From Trichocoleus sp. FACHB-40 (lineage in GTDB: Bacteria; Cyanobacteriota; Cyanobacteriia; Cyanobacteriales; FACHB-T130), in the NCBI RefSeq assembly GCF_014695915.1, contig NZ_JACJPF010000046.1, positions 140,110 through 204,109 of the forward strand: a stretch of 64,000 nt of DNA. Reading direction: 5' to 3'. The notes beneath the pieces were generated by a model, which worked only from the letters and a program-made list of their open reading frames with translations, was not told the DNA's origin and did no database searches. Positions 1-9,158 of the stretch are shown here, piece by piece. A program made the translations under genes and the position numbers. Numbering within the stretch: position 1 is the first letter of the stretch; the number at the start of each line of letters is the position of its first letter.

Positions 1-716
1 CTACCACCACCACCGACTAAAATGTCGTTACCCATCATGCCATTCAGGATGTCGTTCCCACCCCTGCCATACAGGTAATTGTTGCCATCGTTCCCAGTGA
101 TAGTGTTGTTGAGGTTGTTACCCGCCCCAGTGGTGCCAGTTAGGAGGATTAGTTTTTCCAAATTGGTACCCAGCGTGTAACTTCCCGGCGAACCTGGAGT
201 AACTATAACTGTATCGATGCCAGCATTCAAGCCTTCGTTGATGGTGTCAGTGGAAGCGGGATCGATTCGATAAGTATCGTTACCTGCGCCACCGTTGAGG
301 ATATCGTTGCCGCCTCCACCAAACAGGGTGTCATCGCCATCGCCACCATTGAGAATGTTGTTGCCTGCATTCCCGATGATAATGTTGTTGCTAGCATTAC
401 CGGTGCCATTGATGTTGGCATTACCTGTGAGAGTTAAATTTTCCACGTTGGCGCCCAGCGTCCAAGTAACGCTTGATTGAACGCCGTCAAAGCCAGCATT
501 TACTGCTTCGACAACGACATCATTGACGTTATCAACGATATACAGATCGTTACCCGCGCCACCCTCCATGCGATCGCTACCCGTACCCCCATCGAGAGTG
601 TCGCCGCCATCTAGACCGCGTAGGATGTCATTACCTGCTAATCCGTTAATCTCATCATTGCCATTAGTTCCGTTTAAGGAGGGGTCGTTGCCATTAGTTC
701 CGTTGATTATTGCCAT
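1..716 (-). CDS. RTX-type calcium-binding secreted protein (N-terminal part, runs off the window)
   Basis: The frame is open without a stop from the ATG at 716 down to base 1, about 238 residues, so the C-terminus lies outside. It begins MAIINGTNGND, like its two upstream paralogues. It carries glycine/aspartate nonapeptides of the RTX (hemolysin-type Ca-binding) kind such as GGAGNDLYIVDN and GGDGDDTLFGGGGND, separated by the spacer SSVTWTLGANVENLTLTGN. RTX proteins are normally exported by type I secretion and fold on binding extracellular Ca2+. An AAGG element about 10 bases upstream may be the ribosome site. It is the last of three tandem copies, 33 bases after the preceding stop, so probably co-transcribed. 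Substrate or surface role unknown. Confidence 0.85.
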   Translation of the reverse strand, partial: MAIINGTNGNDPSLNGTNGNDEINGLAGNDILRGLDGGDTLDGGTGSDRMEGGAGNDLYIVDNVNDVVVEAVNAGFDGVQSSVTWTLGANVENLTLTGNANINGTGNASNNIIIGNAGNNILNGGDGDDTLFGGGGNDILNGGAGNDTYRIDPASTDTINEGLNAGIDTVIVTPGSPGSYTLGTNLEKLILLTGTTGAGNNLNNTITGNDGNNYLYGRGGNDILNGMMGNDILVGGGG

Positions 717-749
717 ATTCTTGTACCTTGTTAGGGAAATTTATAGTGT

Positions 750-2114
750 TTATGCGACGACGATATCAGCGTTGGTCATCGCCAGTCCAGTAGACACAGT
801 TGCGAATTGCACTTGTGCAGTTCCACCGATACCATCTTTGTCAAAGAACAAACCGCCAGTTGTGCTGTTATAGATAAAGCGATCGCCTGCATCACCAGCG
901 CTAGCACCGATGCGGAACTGCGAAGCTGTAATTGCCGCGCCAACTGTTAACCCCGCGTTGGCAAACATTGAGCCAGAACGAGTAGCAATGCCAATCGTGT
1001 CGTCTACTACTGAAAAATCCGTAATCCGGTCCACAGCGCGTGACTTGCCATGAAAGTAAAACTTATCGGCACCACTACCGCCTGTAAGTACGTCCCTTCC
1101 AGCTCCACCCACCAAGGTGTCGTTTACACGACCGCCCATTAAGGTGTCATGCCCAGCTTTGCCTCTCAGGGTATTAGTGTTATAGTTCGCCCCGGTAATA
1201 ATGTTGTTGAGTTCGTTACCCCTACCATCGAGAGCAGTAACTAAATCGCCTAACATAGTCAGGTTTTCTAGGTTTGCCCCCAGCGTATAAGTGCCGGAAG
1301 AGTAAACGATGTCTGTACCAGCATTTGCGTCCTCAATGATGGTATCGAATTGATGGCTACCGTTCTCGCGGGGGATGTAGTAAGTGTCGTTACCAACTTC
1401 ACCCTTGAGGAGATCGTCGCCTTCGCCCCCTCTAAGGATGTCATCGCCAGCGCCTCCAGATAGAACGTTGACGAGATCGCTTCCAGTGATGGTGTTGTTA
1501 AGAGCATTAGCCGTGCCATCAATCCTGTCAAAACCTGAAAGTATCAGCTCCTCTAGGTTGTCACCTAACGTCCAAGAGGCGGAAGAGTAAACTATGTCGT
1601 AAGTATAGTGATTAGGATCGTTAATCTCAACAATGCGATCGCCCGGATTATCAACAAAGTATGTATCAGCACCATAGCCTCCGTAGAGGGTATCGCTGCC
1701 GCCTGCACCATATAGAAAGTCATTACCATCACCACCTGATAAAATGTTGTTGCTATCATTGCCGTAGATGGAGTTGTTTAGAGCGTTTCCTGTGCCATTA
1801 ATCGCACCATTACCTGTGAGAGTGAGTTGCTCTAAATTGGCACCCAGTGTCCAAGTGACGCTTGATTCAACCTTGTCAAAGTAGTCAAAGCCACCATTTA
1901 CTACCTCGACAATGACATCGTTGACGTTATCGACGATATACAGATCGCTACCTGCGCCACCCTCCATGCGATCGGCACCCGCACCCCCATCGAGAATGTC
2001 GTTGCCATCTAAACCGAATAAACTATCATTGCCAGCTAGTCCGTTTATAGTGTCATAGCCGTTAGTTCCGAGTAAGTTGGGGTCATTACCATTCGTACCG
2101 TTGATTAGCGCCAT
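750..2114 (-). CDS. RTX-type calcium-binding secreted protein, complete copy
   Basis: This gene encodes 454 residues from MALINGTNGND to ADIVVA. Blocks of GGxGxDxLx nonapeptides alternate with a roughly 100-residue unit that contains SSVTWTLGANLEQLTLTGN and IVDNVND. The last ~110 residues (from FYFHGKS through ITDFSVVDDTIGI to FFDKDGIGGTAQVQFATV) form the C-terminal module common in cyanobacterial RTX proteins, where type I secretion signals lie. There is no N-terminal signal peptide, consistent with type I export. GAGG sits about 10 bases before the ATG. Its C-terminal module is almost identical to that of the upstream neighbour in both DNA and protein. No catalytic domain is visible, so it is probably a surface or extracellular structural protein. 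Confidence 0.88.
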   Translation of the reverse strand: MALINGTNGNDPNLLGTNGYDTINGLAGNDSLFGLDGNDILDGGAGADRMEGGAGSDLYIVDNVNDVIVEVVNGGFDYFDKVESSVTWTLGANLEQLTLTGNGAINGTGNALNNSIYGNDSNNILSGGDGNDFLYGAGGSDTLYGGYGADTYFVDNPGDRIVEINDPNHYTYDIVYSSASWTLGDNLEELILSGFDRIDGTANALNNTITGSDLVNVLSGGAGDDILRGGEGDDLLKGEVGNDTYYIPRENGSHQFDTIIEDANAGTDIVYSSGTYTLGANLENLTMLGDLVTALDGRGNELNNIITGANYNTNTLRGKAGHDTLMGGRVNDTLVGGAGRDVLTGGSGADKFYFHGKSRAVDRITDFSVVDDTIGIATRSGSMFANAGLTVGAAITASQFRIGASAGDAGDRFIYNSTTGGLFFDKDGIGGTAQVQFATVSTGLAMTNADIVVA

Positions 2115-2154
2115 ATTCTTGTAACCTCTAGTTGCTTAGGTTGAGTGATTTTGC

Positions 2155-3795
2155 TTAGGCGAAAACAACGATATCTGCGTTGGTCATAGCCAGTCCAGTA
2201 GTGAGGGTGGCAAATTGCACTTGTGCAGTTCCACCGATACCGTCTTTGTCAAAGAACAAACCGCCAGTTGTGCTGTTATAGATAAAGCGATCGCCTCCAT
2301 CACCTGCACTAGCACCGATGCGGAACTGCGAAGCTGTAATTGCCGCACCAACTGTTAACCCCGCGTTGGCAAACATTGAGCCAGAACGAGTAGCAATGCC
2401 AATCGTGTCGTCTACTACTGAAAAATCCGTAATCCGATCTACAGCGCTTGACTTGCCATAGAAGTAAAATTTATCGGCCCCAGTACCACCTGTAAGTACG
2501 TCGCTGCCACCACCGCCAACCAAGGTGTCGTTTCCATCACCACTTGTCAGGATGTCATTACCCGCTTTTCCTTTAAGAGTGTCATGGCTGTAACTTCCCT
2601 CTATTCTGTTGTCCAGTTCGTTACCTATGCCATACATGAAATCGGCACTACTCAAGGCATAGAGACGAAGGTTTTCCACGTTGGCACCTAGCGTCCAAGA
2701 GGCACTAGAAAAAACCAAGTCCGTACCACCATTTACGGCTTCTATCACGGTGTCGTTGGCATCGCCATCGTCCTTGTTGATCATATAAGTATCATTACCA
2801 TTTCCACCGATGAGGATATCGTTACCGCCTAGTCCCTCAAACCAGTCATCCCCATCACCACCATTCAAAGTGTTGCTGGCTTGATTGCCGTACATGCCAT
2901 TATTGAGAGCGTTACCCGTGCCATTTATCGCCGCATTCTCTATCAGATAAAGTGTTTCTATATTGGCACCCAGCGTATAACTGACGGAACTTTCAACCGT
3001 GTCTATGCCACCGTCGGCAGCTTCGATAATTGTGTCGTTGTTATCGGTGATGTAATAGGTGTCGTTGTCAGCACCACCATCAAGGATATCGCTGCCGCCG
3101 CCTCCCCCAAGTCTGTCATCCCCAGCGCCACCAATTAGCGTGTTGTTGGCATTGTTGCCGCCAAGTCCGTTGGCGAGACCATTACCTGTGCCATTTATCG
3201 CCGCATTCCCTGTAAGATATAGCCTTTCCAGGCCCGCACCCAGTGTCCAAGTAATGCTCGATTCAACTATGTCTGAATCATATTGATTAGAAGGATTGCT
3301 AAACTGCTCGATAATCTGGTCGCCTATGTTGTCAACAATATAGGTATCGCTACCCGCGCCACCTTCCATGCGATCGGCACCCGCACCCCCATCGAGAAGG
3401 TCATCGCCAAAGCCACCAAATAGAGAGTTGCTGGCAGAATTTCCGTATATTTGGTTGCTTAGATCGTTACCTGTACCATTAATTGCACTATTACCAGTAA
3501 GAACCAGCTTCTCTAAGTTGTTACCTAGTACCCAAGTAATGCTCGATTCTACTGTGTCGAAGCTATCACTATCATTAGGGCCTTTTTCATCAATTACGTC
3601 GCCTACGTTGTCAACAATGTAGGTATCGCTACCCGCGCCACCCTCCATGCGATCGCTACCTGTTCCACCATTGAGGATGTCATCACCCAACCCGCCAAAG
3701 AGAAAGTCATTACCTGCTAGTCCGTTTATGATGTCATCGCCATTAGTTCCGTTTAAGGCGGGGTCATTACCGTTAGTTCCGTTGATGGTAGCCAT
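2155..3795 (-). CDS. RTX-type calcium-binding secreted protein, first gene of the tandem
   Basis: The predicted product has 546 residues and begins MATINGTNGNDPALNG. I chose the ATG at 3795 over one at 3825 because it matches the starts of both downstream paralogues; the upstream ten residues (MDTFDTNTQS) have no counterpart. There are four to five repeats of the unit IVDN...DTVESSITWxLGxxLExLxLTGNxAINGTGN with interspersed RTX nonapeptides such as GGAGDDRLGGGGGSD, then the C-terminal module ending ADIVVFA. It lies 40 bases upstream of the next copy and likely heads a three-gene transcript. The paralogues differ mainly in repeat number, as expected from recombination between repeats. Function beyond Ca binding and secretion is not visible. 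Confidence 0.87.
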   Translation of the reverse strand: MATINGTNGNDPALNGTNGDDIINGLAGNDFLFGGLGDDILNGGTGSDRMEGGAGSDTYIVDNVGDVIDEKGPNDSDSFDTVESSITWVLGNNLEKLVLTGNSAINGTGNDLSNQIYGNSASNSLFGGFGDDLLDGGAGADRMEGGAGSDTYIVDNIGDQIIEQFSNPSNQYDSDIVESSITWTLGAGLERLYLTGNAAINGTGNGLANGLGGNNANNTLIGGAGDDRLGGGGGSDILDGGADNDTYYITDNNDTIIEAADGGIDTVESSVSYTLGANIETLYLIENAAINGTGNALNNGMYGNQASNTLNGGDGDDWFEGLGGNDILIGGNGNDTYMINKDDGDANDTVIEAVNGGTDLVFSSASWTLGANVENLRLYALSSADFMYGIGNELDNRIEGSYSHDTLKGKAGNDILTSGDGNDTLVGGGGSDVLTGGTGADKFYFYGKSSAVDRITDFSVVDDTIGIATRSGSMFANAGLTVGAAITASQFRIGASAGDGGDRFIYNSTTGGLFFDKDGIGGTAQVQFATLTTGLAMTNADIVVFA

Positions 3796-4001
3796 ACTCT
3801 GTGTGTTTGTATCGAATGTATCCATATTTAAGTATTTCGAGCAGCGATCGCACTTCGCCCACTTAGCTCACCCATTCGGGTGATATTAGATACATATATC
3901 TACCACTACAGTGTTTTTATTTTCTAAAATATTAAAAATACTTTTCTTTATGTCCCCAATACGATATGGAGACGCGATATATCGCGTCTCTCGGTTCTCT
4001 G
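3796..4001. other. Intergenic region between RTX cluster and HAD gene
   Basis: About 200 bases with no gene. It holds a short hairpin at 3868-3883 (TCACCC-ATTC-GGGTGA), an AT-rich stretch at 3905-3950 and the 22-bp palindrome described separately. A promoter for the RTX genes presumably lies here, but I could not pick out a convincing one. Confidence 0.5.
3969..3990. repeat. Perfect 22-bp palindrome, GAGACGCG family copy 1
   Basis: A perfect palindrome with halves GAGACGCGATA and TATCGCGTCTC. Related copies lie at 4836-4865 and 41555-41580. It sits just downstream of the HAD gene stop (minus strand), so it may also act as a transcript-end hairpin, though no T-run follows. Confidence 0.85.
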
Positions 4002-4778
4002 TTAAGACCAAGCGGAGAAATCTTGTGCAAACTGTGAAAGGGATAATAGTTTAATTCGTTCGTGGTGGCGCACAGCCTCTCGCTGTTGCGGCGTATTATA
4101 ACCCCAGTCTGCTAAATACAGCCCGATATCATTAAGGTCTGGTTGCTGTTGTACGACTTGCAAAGTTTTTAAGCGGTCTTCCACAAACCAAAGGCTAATC
4201 GTGCGATCGCTAATTAGTTCCCGTAGAATTTCGTACTTGGGACGGCGATTTTCTTTACCAAGAATAAACTGCTCTGGTAGATCGATGCCTTGTTGTTGCA
4301 ACAGTTGGCGAACAAAGCGCCCTTCTTTGGTGGTCACAATGTAAATTTGGACGGGAGTGCCTTGAAGCGAGTTTAATTTCTCCACCACACCAGGATAGAA
4401 GCGATGCAAAGCCAGCCAAGATTCTAAATTTGAAGCAATCCACTCATCCCGGATATTATCAAGCTTCATGGCGATGTCAGCAGCATCTAAATTATCTTCT
4501 GCCAGGATTGTTCTGGCAACGGTTGACCAGTCCTGCAACATCTTCTCTTCTGGTATGCCCAAGATTAGCGCCCGGATCGCCACTGGCATTTCCCAGCCGA
4601 CCTCTATCACAGGTCGCCGCAGGTAAAAATTTTCCGCCAAATTCTCTGGAGGCGTTGCATTCTCAGGTGTCCAGATTTGACAGTAGGTGCGCCAAGCTGT
4701 CTGAAAATACTCAAGCAACCCGTCGCAAAGCACACCGTCGAAGTCTAAAGCCAGAATAGTTGGAGCGATCGCAGACAT
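4002..4778 (-). CDS. HAD superfamily hydrolase (phosphatase-like)
   Basis: A 258-residue protein starting MSAIAPTILALDFDGVLCD. HAD motif I is D12-x-D14. Motif II is near IVTTKEG, the motif III lysine is in ENRRPKYEIL, and motif IV is FVEDRLKTL, so the whole catalytic set is present and the protein should be an active Mg-dependent phosphohydrolase. The substrate is unknown. A start at 4820 would add 14 residues before the conserved domain, so I prefer 4778. It has no obvious operon partner; tRNA-Gln lies upstream on the same strand. Confidence 0.85.
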   Translation of the reverse strand: MSAIAPTILALDFDGVLCDGLLEYFQTAWRTYCQIWTPENATPPENLAENFYLRRPVIEVGWEMPVAIRALILGIPEEKMLQDWSTVARTILAEDNLDAADIAMKLDNIRDEWIASNLESWLALHRFYPGVVEKLNSLQGTPVQIYIVTTKEGRFVRQLLQQQGIDLPEQFILGKENRRPKYEILRELISDRTISLWFVEDRLKTLQVVQQQPDLNDIGLYLADWGYNTPQQREAVRHHERIKLLSLSQFAQDFSAWS

Positions 4779-4835
4779 TATTCCCCTAGCCAAAATCAAC
4801 CGTAAGATTTTGGCACACATTGCCCCCGCAAAACA

Positions 4836-4865
4836 GATAGAGACGCGACTAATCGCGTCTCTATC
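4836..4865. repeat. Palindromic repeat, GAGACGCG family copy 2
   Basis: A perfect inverted repeat with 13-bp arms (GATAGAGACGCGA and its complement) around a CTAA centre. It lies between tRNA-Gln and the HAD gene, 18 bases beyond the tRNA 3' end, and may terminate or process the tRNA transcript. Confidence 0.85.
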
Positions 4866-4882
4866 TTATTTTTTAGCTTTAA

Positions 4883-4954
4883 CTGGGGTGCAAGGATTCG
4901 AACCTCGGAATGTCTGGACCAAAACCAGATGCCTTACCACTTGGCGACACCCCA
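4883..4954 (-). tRNA. tRNA-Gln (anticodon TTG)
   Basis: Read on the minus strand, a 72-base cloverleaf starts TGGGGTG and ends CACCCCAG. The acceptor arms pair fully. The anticodon stem is TCTGG/CCAGA with loop TTTTGGT, giving anticodon TTG. The T arm GAGGTTCGAATCCTT carries the standard TTCGAAT loop. No CCA is encoded. Uridine in the first anticodon place and the U1-A72 pair fit tRNA-Gln. Confidence 0.95.
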
Positions 4955-5174
4955 TTGATTTCACCTCATATATATTAGCAGTTCCTACCAGGGAATTGTC
5001 AACAACTTTTTCAAAATTTTTCAAAAAATGTCCCTCGTGAAAGCTGAATAGGTTGAAGAGCAACGGTTGTGCTGCTTGTTTTGAGCGCTCTTGGGGCGTT
5101 GGGCTTGAAGGAAACGTTACCCAACACTCTCAAGGCATTTGTGGGATTTTTAGTCGCGCAGAACTAACCAACAA

Positions 5175-5213
5175 AAGAAAAAGGCAAAAGTCTTTCTCTT
5201 TTGCCTTTTTCTT
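5175..5213 (-). terminator. Hairpin terminator after the AAA/R3H gene
   Basis: Perfect 16-bp arms (AAGAAAAAGGCAAAAG and its complement) around a 7-base loop begin 24 bases beyond the stop of the minus-strand gene. A/T-rich ends on both sides would let it work in either direction. Confidence 0.7.
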
Positions 5214-5236
5214 AGAGAACCGCATGAAAGCCTTCC

Positions 5237-7090
5237 CTATGCTGGGTAAATCCGCAGCCTCCGGTTAGGTTCTTCCCCAAAACTGTCAGATTTGAGGCGG
5301 TAGTGTTCCACCAGTTCGTGTTGCATTTTCCGCACTTTGGCAGAACGCGGTAAAAGTTCCACTGGCTGTCCCTTTGGGATGACAATTTGCTCAACTGCAA
5401 GTCTGGCTTCTTCCAGAGCCTCAATCTCGTCCTCGTTACCCGTGGTAGTAAATAAACTGAGTTCGGCAACGTCGGGGTTGCTGGGGTCATCCATATCTAG
5501 CAGACGCCGCAAGGCGCGGGTAATCTGAGATACAGTGTTTGCCTTAATTGCATGGATGGGAACATGACGAGCTTTGGCAATATGCCGTAATTTGGAATGG
5601 TTTTTTACATGCGATCGCAATGCCAAAACTGCATCCGCACTATCCATATCCTTCGTCAACACCACAGGCAAATTCAGTACCCGAATCACTTGGTCTAGTT
5701 GTTGGCTGCTGATGCCATAAGGATAAACCTGCAACGGCAAATCTTCCCCATTCGGCCCGGCAAAGGAACCATCTGAGAGCAATTCTGACTGATGCCAAGA
5801 TTGATCCAGCATCTGCTCAAAGTCATTGCTCAGCGATCTTGGCGCTAGTTCTGAAAGATCCCCTGCGTTGGTAACGTCCCGTATCCCAGATGAGCTTCCA
5901 AAAGGTAGAGTACGCGGCGAGTTTAGTGCCGTACTCGTTACCCGCAAATCCTGACCCCGCAGCGATCTAGGTTGACTGGGTAATGGCATCATCTGCCCAG
6001 AAGTGCGCCAGCCAGTCGGTCGTCCCGGACTATCCAAGGAAGCAGCATATCCGCCTCCGGTACTAGGCGATCGCATTGGTGTTGGTGCTTGGGGTAACTC
6101 GCGGGTAATTGTCACTTCCCCAGCGTCAGTGATTGTCCTAACTTGTGGATTTGGCTGTCGCCCCCGCAACAAGTTATCAACCATATCCGCTACCTGGTCG
6201 TGTACTACCCAGCGCTGCCTTTCCAGCATTTCCACGGCAATTTCAAAGGTCGGCGGCGCTTTGCGCTCCAAAACAGTCTTCTGGCTGCCCCGCCGCCTAG
6301 CTTCTTCATCTCCCAGCGTTACCGCCTGAATGCCCCCAACTAAATCGGATAGGGTGGGGTTTTTGATCAGATTTTCAATCCGGTTCCCGTGTGCCGTACC
6401 CACCAACTGAACGCCCCGCTCAGCGATAGTACGAGCAGCCATTGCTTCGAGTTCCGTACCAATTTCATCAATGACGATCACTTCTGGCATATGGTTTTCC
6501 ACTGCCTCAATCATCACTTGGTGCTGGAGTTCTGGACGGGCGACTTGCATCCGACGGGCGCGACCAATGGCTGGATGGGGAACGTCACCATCCCCAGCGA
6601 TTTCGTTAGAGGTGTCGATGATTACAACTCGTTTTTGTAACTCATCGGCTAAAACTCTGGCAATTTCCCGCAGTGCGGTGGTTTTGCCGACACCTGGACG
6701 ACCGAGCATCAGAATTGACTGACCTGTTTCTACTAAGTCGCGAATCATGCCAATGGTGCCAAAGACGGCTCGACCCACCCTCAAGGTAAGACCGATTATT
6801 TCGCCAGTACGGTTGCGGATGGCGCTAATTCGATGCAGGGTACGTTCTAGTCCTGCCCGGTTATCACCGCCAAAATGTCCCACCCGTTCTATACAATAAT
6901 TCAGCTGTTCCCTGGAAACTGGCGTTTGGGAAAGGTACTCTGCCTGGGTAGCAAACCGAGCTTCCGGTAATCGCCCCAAATCCATGACAACCTCAACTAA
7001 CCTATCCTTGTCAGGATGCAGTTCTAAAGGTTGCCGAATCTCACTTGGTAATACGTCCAATAATTTCTGGAGATCGTCTGTAATCTGCAT
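5237..7090 (-). CDS. AAA ATPase with R3H domain (Ycf45/SpoIIIAA-like)
   Basis: A product of about 617 residues beginning [15 protein letters not shown]. The first ~300 residues are a P-loop ATPase of the SpoIIIAA/Ycf45 kind: Walker [10 protein letters not shown], Walker [14 protein letters not shown], then [18 protein letters not shown] low-complexity linker ([15 protein letters not shown]) follows. The C-terminus carries an R3H single-strand nucleic-acid-binding motif (RKMQH inside [19 protein letters not shown]). The family is conserved in cyanobacteria and plastids; its exact function is not known, but nucleic-acid binding driven by ATP is implied. A GTG at 7117 would add nine residues; the ATG at 7090 has AGGAAG just upstream. 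Likely monocistronic, with its own terminator. Confidence 0.88.
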   Translation of the reverse strand: MQITDDLQKLLDVLPSEIRQPLELHPDKDRLVEVVMDLGRLPEARFATQAEYLSQTPVSREQLNYCIERVGHFGGDNRAGLERTLHRISAIRNRTGEIIGLTLRVGRAVFGTIGMIRDLVETGQSILMLGRPGVGKTTALREIARVLADELQKRVVIIDTSNEIAGDGDVPHPAIGRARRMQVARPELQHQVMIEAVENHMPEVIVIDEIGTELEAMAARTIAERGVQLVGTAHGNRIENLIKNPTLSDLVGGIQAVTLGDEEARRRGSQKTVLERKAPPTFEIAVEMLERQRWVVHDQVADMVDNLLRGRQPNPQVRTITDAGEVTITRELPQAPTPMRSPSTGGGYAASLDSPGRPTGWRTSGQMMPLPSQPRSLRGQDLRVTSTALNSPRTLPFGSSSGIRDVTNAGDLSELAPRSLSNDFEQMLDQSWHQSELLSDGSFAGPNGEDLPLQVYPYGISSQQLDQVIRVLNLPVVLTKDMDSADAVLALRSHVKNHSKLRHIAKARHVPIHAIKANTVSQITRALRRLLDMDDPSNPDVAELSLFTTTGNEDEIEALEEARLAVEQIVIPKGQPVELLPRSAKVRKMQHELVEHYRLKSDSFGEEPNRRLRIYPA

Positions 7091-7173
7091 TCTTCCTAAA
7101 GTGACTTTTTTATCCACAACTGGCGATAGAAATAACAGTTGTTAGCCCTTAGTCTTTAGCAACAAACTAATGA

Positions 7174-8409
7174 CTAATGACTCTTAACTTGAGAAACCAG
7201 TGATTCAGCGAGACTAACTGCGTGCCAAAGTAAATCTGGATTTTCTTCCAGTCGTCTCGGCATAAATGTCTGACTTGATGCCGATGCCTTCCCCGATACG
7301 TCTTTCATATTCATTTTTTCCAATTCGTCTAGAACGGGTGACAACAAAACGCGGGCGTAGCTACCGTATGCAATACCTGCAATATAGGAGGACTCAGGAT
7401 TCAGGACTGAGGAATGATGGAGAGATTTTCGAGTTTGTGGTGCCTGGTTTTTCTGTGATATTTGGCTTTCCACGGCTATGTCTGATAAACTTGCCTCTAC
7501 CAAGCTTTCAGCTAAATCCACAATTTCTTTTGGCTCCTGACGGTTGTTGAGCAGTCCCATTGCCCTGAGTTTGGCAACAGTGTAGCTGTTCGTGCCTCCT
7601 GCTAACTGCACATATCCTGGTAATCCCGCAGATAGAACTTTTTGCCCTAACTTCACAGCAGCTCTAGTTGTGCCATCACCGATATCGCCACTCATCGGTC
7701 GCCCATCGGTTTGCCAGATGAGAGGAATGGGCAGGGGAGCTATCAGGCCGTAAAGAGTCCAGAGGTAATCAATTATACCATCCCCATCTGGGCAACTAAT
7801 TGCTATGAGCTTGAGCTTATTCAACCAAGGCGCGATCGCTCTCCATAACCGTTTAAAATCATCTACTCTACCGATTTGTGTATGAATTTCTAAGGCATCA
7901 ACCCCGCTTGGCAAGACTGACGAAGCGATCGCTTCCGGTGCTGTTACATAAGAACGAGTATAAATTATTTTACTTGGGCATACGGGAATACACCGTCCGC
8001 AGCCATAGCAACGTTGGTCTATAACTCCAGACAAAGCGATCGCATCAGCTGGACAAATACTTTCACAAGGTCGCGGGCATTCTGTCGGACACTCGGTTGA
8101 GTTAAATTCCGCCTTCCGAAAGTGAGGATCTTCCCCATCATTCAAACTGACCATCAACCACGGTAAGTTCTCTGCACAGTAGCCTCGCACACGCGCCGCA
8201 CTAGCTAGGTCAGCAGCGGCCTTCAGACCTTCTTGTGCCGCAGCAATTACCGCCGGGTCAGCGGCAACGTCGATACAGTCAGCCCCAGCTAAAGTATAAG
8301 CCAATGTCAGATTCCGAACGGCAGGGAGGTCTTGGAAACTAGCTCCGCAAATGAGCTTAAACCAGTGACCCTCTCTTAGGGAGCGTAAGGGATAGAAATA
8401 ATCAGTCAC
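7174..8409 (-). CDS. ldpA: LdpA, redox-sensing circadian input iron-sulfur protein
   Basis: A 411-residue protein from a GTG start. Residues ~100-150 hold two [4Fe-4S] motif sets, CPTECPRPCESICP and CYGCGRCIPVCP, as in LdpA (light-dependent period A), which feeds cellular redox state to the cyanobacterial clock. The N-terminal half resembles a TIM-barrel (FKLICGASFQDLPAVRNLTLAY, AGADCIDVAADP), and the C-terminal part carries the LdpA-specific domain. An unusual linker at about residues 330-345 (QTRKSLHHSSVLNPESS) is encoded by DNA that resembles intergenic repeat sequence. Neighbours give no further hint; 83 bases separate it from the AAA/R3H gene downstream. Confidence 0.9.
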   Translation of the reverse strand: MTDYFYPLRSLREGHWFKLICGASFQDLPAVRNLTLAYTLAGADCIDVAADPAVIAAAQEGLKAAADLASAARVRGYCAENLPWLMVSLNDGEDPHFRKAEFNSTECPTECPRPCESICPADAIALSGVIDQRCYGCGRCIPVCPSKIIYTRSYVTAPEAIASSVLPSGVDALEIHTQIGRVDDFKRLWRAIAPWLNKLKLIAISCPDGDGIIDYLWTLYGLIAPLPIPLIWQTDGRPMSGDIGDGTTRAAVKLGQKVLSAGLPGYVQLAGGTNSYTVAKLRAMGLLNNRQEPKEIVDLAESLVEASLSDIAVESQISQKNQAPQTRKSLHHSSVLNPESSYIAGIAYGSYARVLLSPVLDELEKMNMKDVSGKASASSQTFMPRRLEENPDLLWHAVSLAESLVSQVKSH

Positions 8410-8521
8410 CCTTATATGCTAAAGCCTTCCTGAATAAATGGGGAGGTGTCAATATTAAAAAATAGGGGCGGTTTTACTACCCCCCCCTGCCACGTACAAC
8501 GTAAAAAAATGGCACTTGCCT

Positions 8522-9139
8522 TTAGTCGGTAATTGCCTTTAGCAGCACTTCAGTTAGCGTCATGTTGTCCATCTCATCCAGGGTTAAGGTATGGCAGATG
8601 TCAAACTTCGCCCCGATTCCTTGTAATTGTTCATCCAAACCTTTGTAAAATCGTGTTGCGCCCCTGTCTGAACCCACCTGAATGAAGGAAATCGCTAGTT
8701 CCTCATCCCCCTGTATTTTGTGAGTGGCGTTAATTATCACTTCCACTACCGCCATCCGATTATCCGGTTCTCCGTCGGACACCACTAAAATGGTTTCGCC
8801 TTCTGGTTTTGCCTGACCCGCAGCTTTACGCTGAAAGTAGTTGTTGATTGCGTGCTGCAAGGCAGCAACCAAGTTAGTTCCACCACTAGGACTATTTTCT
8901 TGGAAGATTTCGGCGACTTTAGTTGAAGTTACGTTGTCGTACCGTTGAAATCGGTCGGAAAATAGATAAACTGTGATGCCATCGGGGTCAAACTGTTCGC
9001 ATTTACTTGCCAACCCTAAAGTAGACTCCTGCGCCATTTCCCAGCGACTTTTGCCGCCGGGTTGATCGAGAGATGACATACTGCCGCTTTTGTCAAGCAT
9101 TAAGGTGTAGTCGCGGTGAGTCAAGACACCAAGTGTCAT
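8522..9139 (-). CDS. VWA domain protein, paralogue 1 of 4
   Basis: A 205-residue product that is essentially one von Willebrand A domain. The MIDAS metal site is complete: DKSGSM (D-x-S-x-S) near residue 16, a threonine in GGTNL near residue 120, and SDGEPDNR. No signal peptide or membrane segment is present, so it should be cytosolic. The MIDAS usually coordinates Mg2+ to bind a partner protein. It is the most diverged of the four (LMLDKSG where the others have LIIDKSG) and the last in the same-strand cluster, 19 bases after paralogue 2. Function unknown; TerY-like or chaperone-like VWA roles are possible. Confidence 0.85.
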   Translation of the reverse strand: MTLGVLTHRDYTLMLDKSGSMSSLDQPGGKSRWEMAQESTLGLASKCEQFDPDGITVYLFSDRFQRYDNVTSTKVAEIFQENSPSGGTNLVAALQHAINNYFQRKAAGQAKPEGETILVVSDGEPDNRMAVVEVIINATHKIQGDEELAISFIQVGSDRGATRFYKGLDEQLQGIGAKFDICHTLTLDEMDNMTLTEVLLKAITD

Positions 9140-9158
9140 AAAATTAGTTCCTACTCAG

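Noticed and set aside
268..1590. Plus-strand frames opposite the RTX genes
   Set aside because: Long open antisense frames arise from the glycine/aspartate repeat codons; their products are proline/serine-rich with no family features.
3796..3825. Upstream ATG at 3825 for the first RTX gene
   Set aside because: The ten added residues have no match in the two paralogues, which both start at the MA-x-INGTNGND position.
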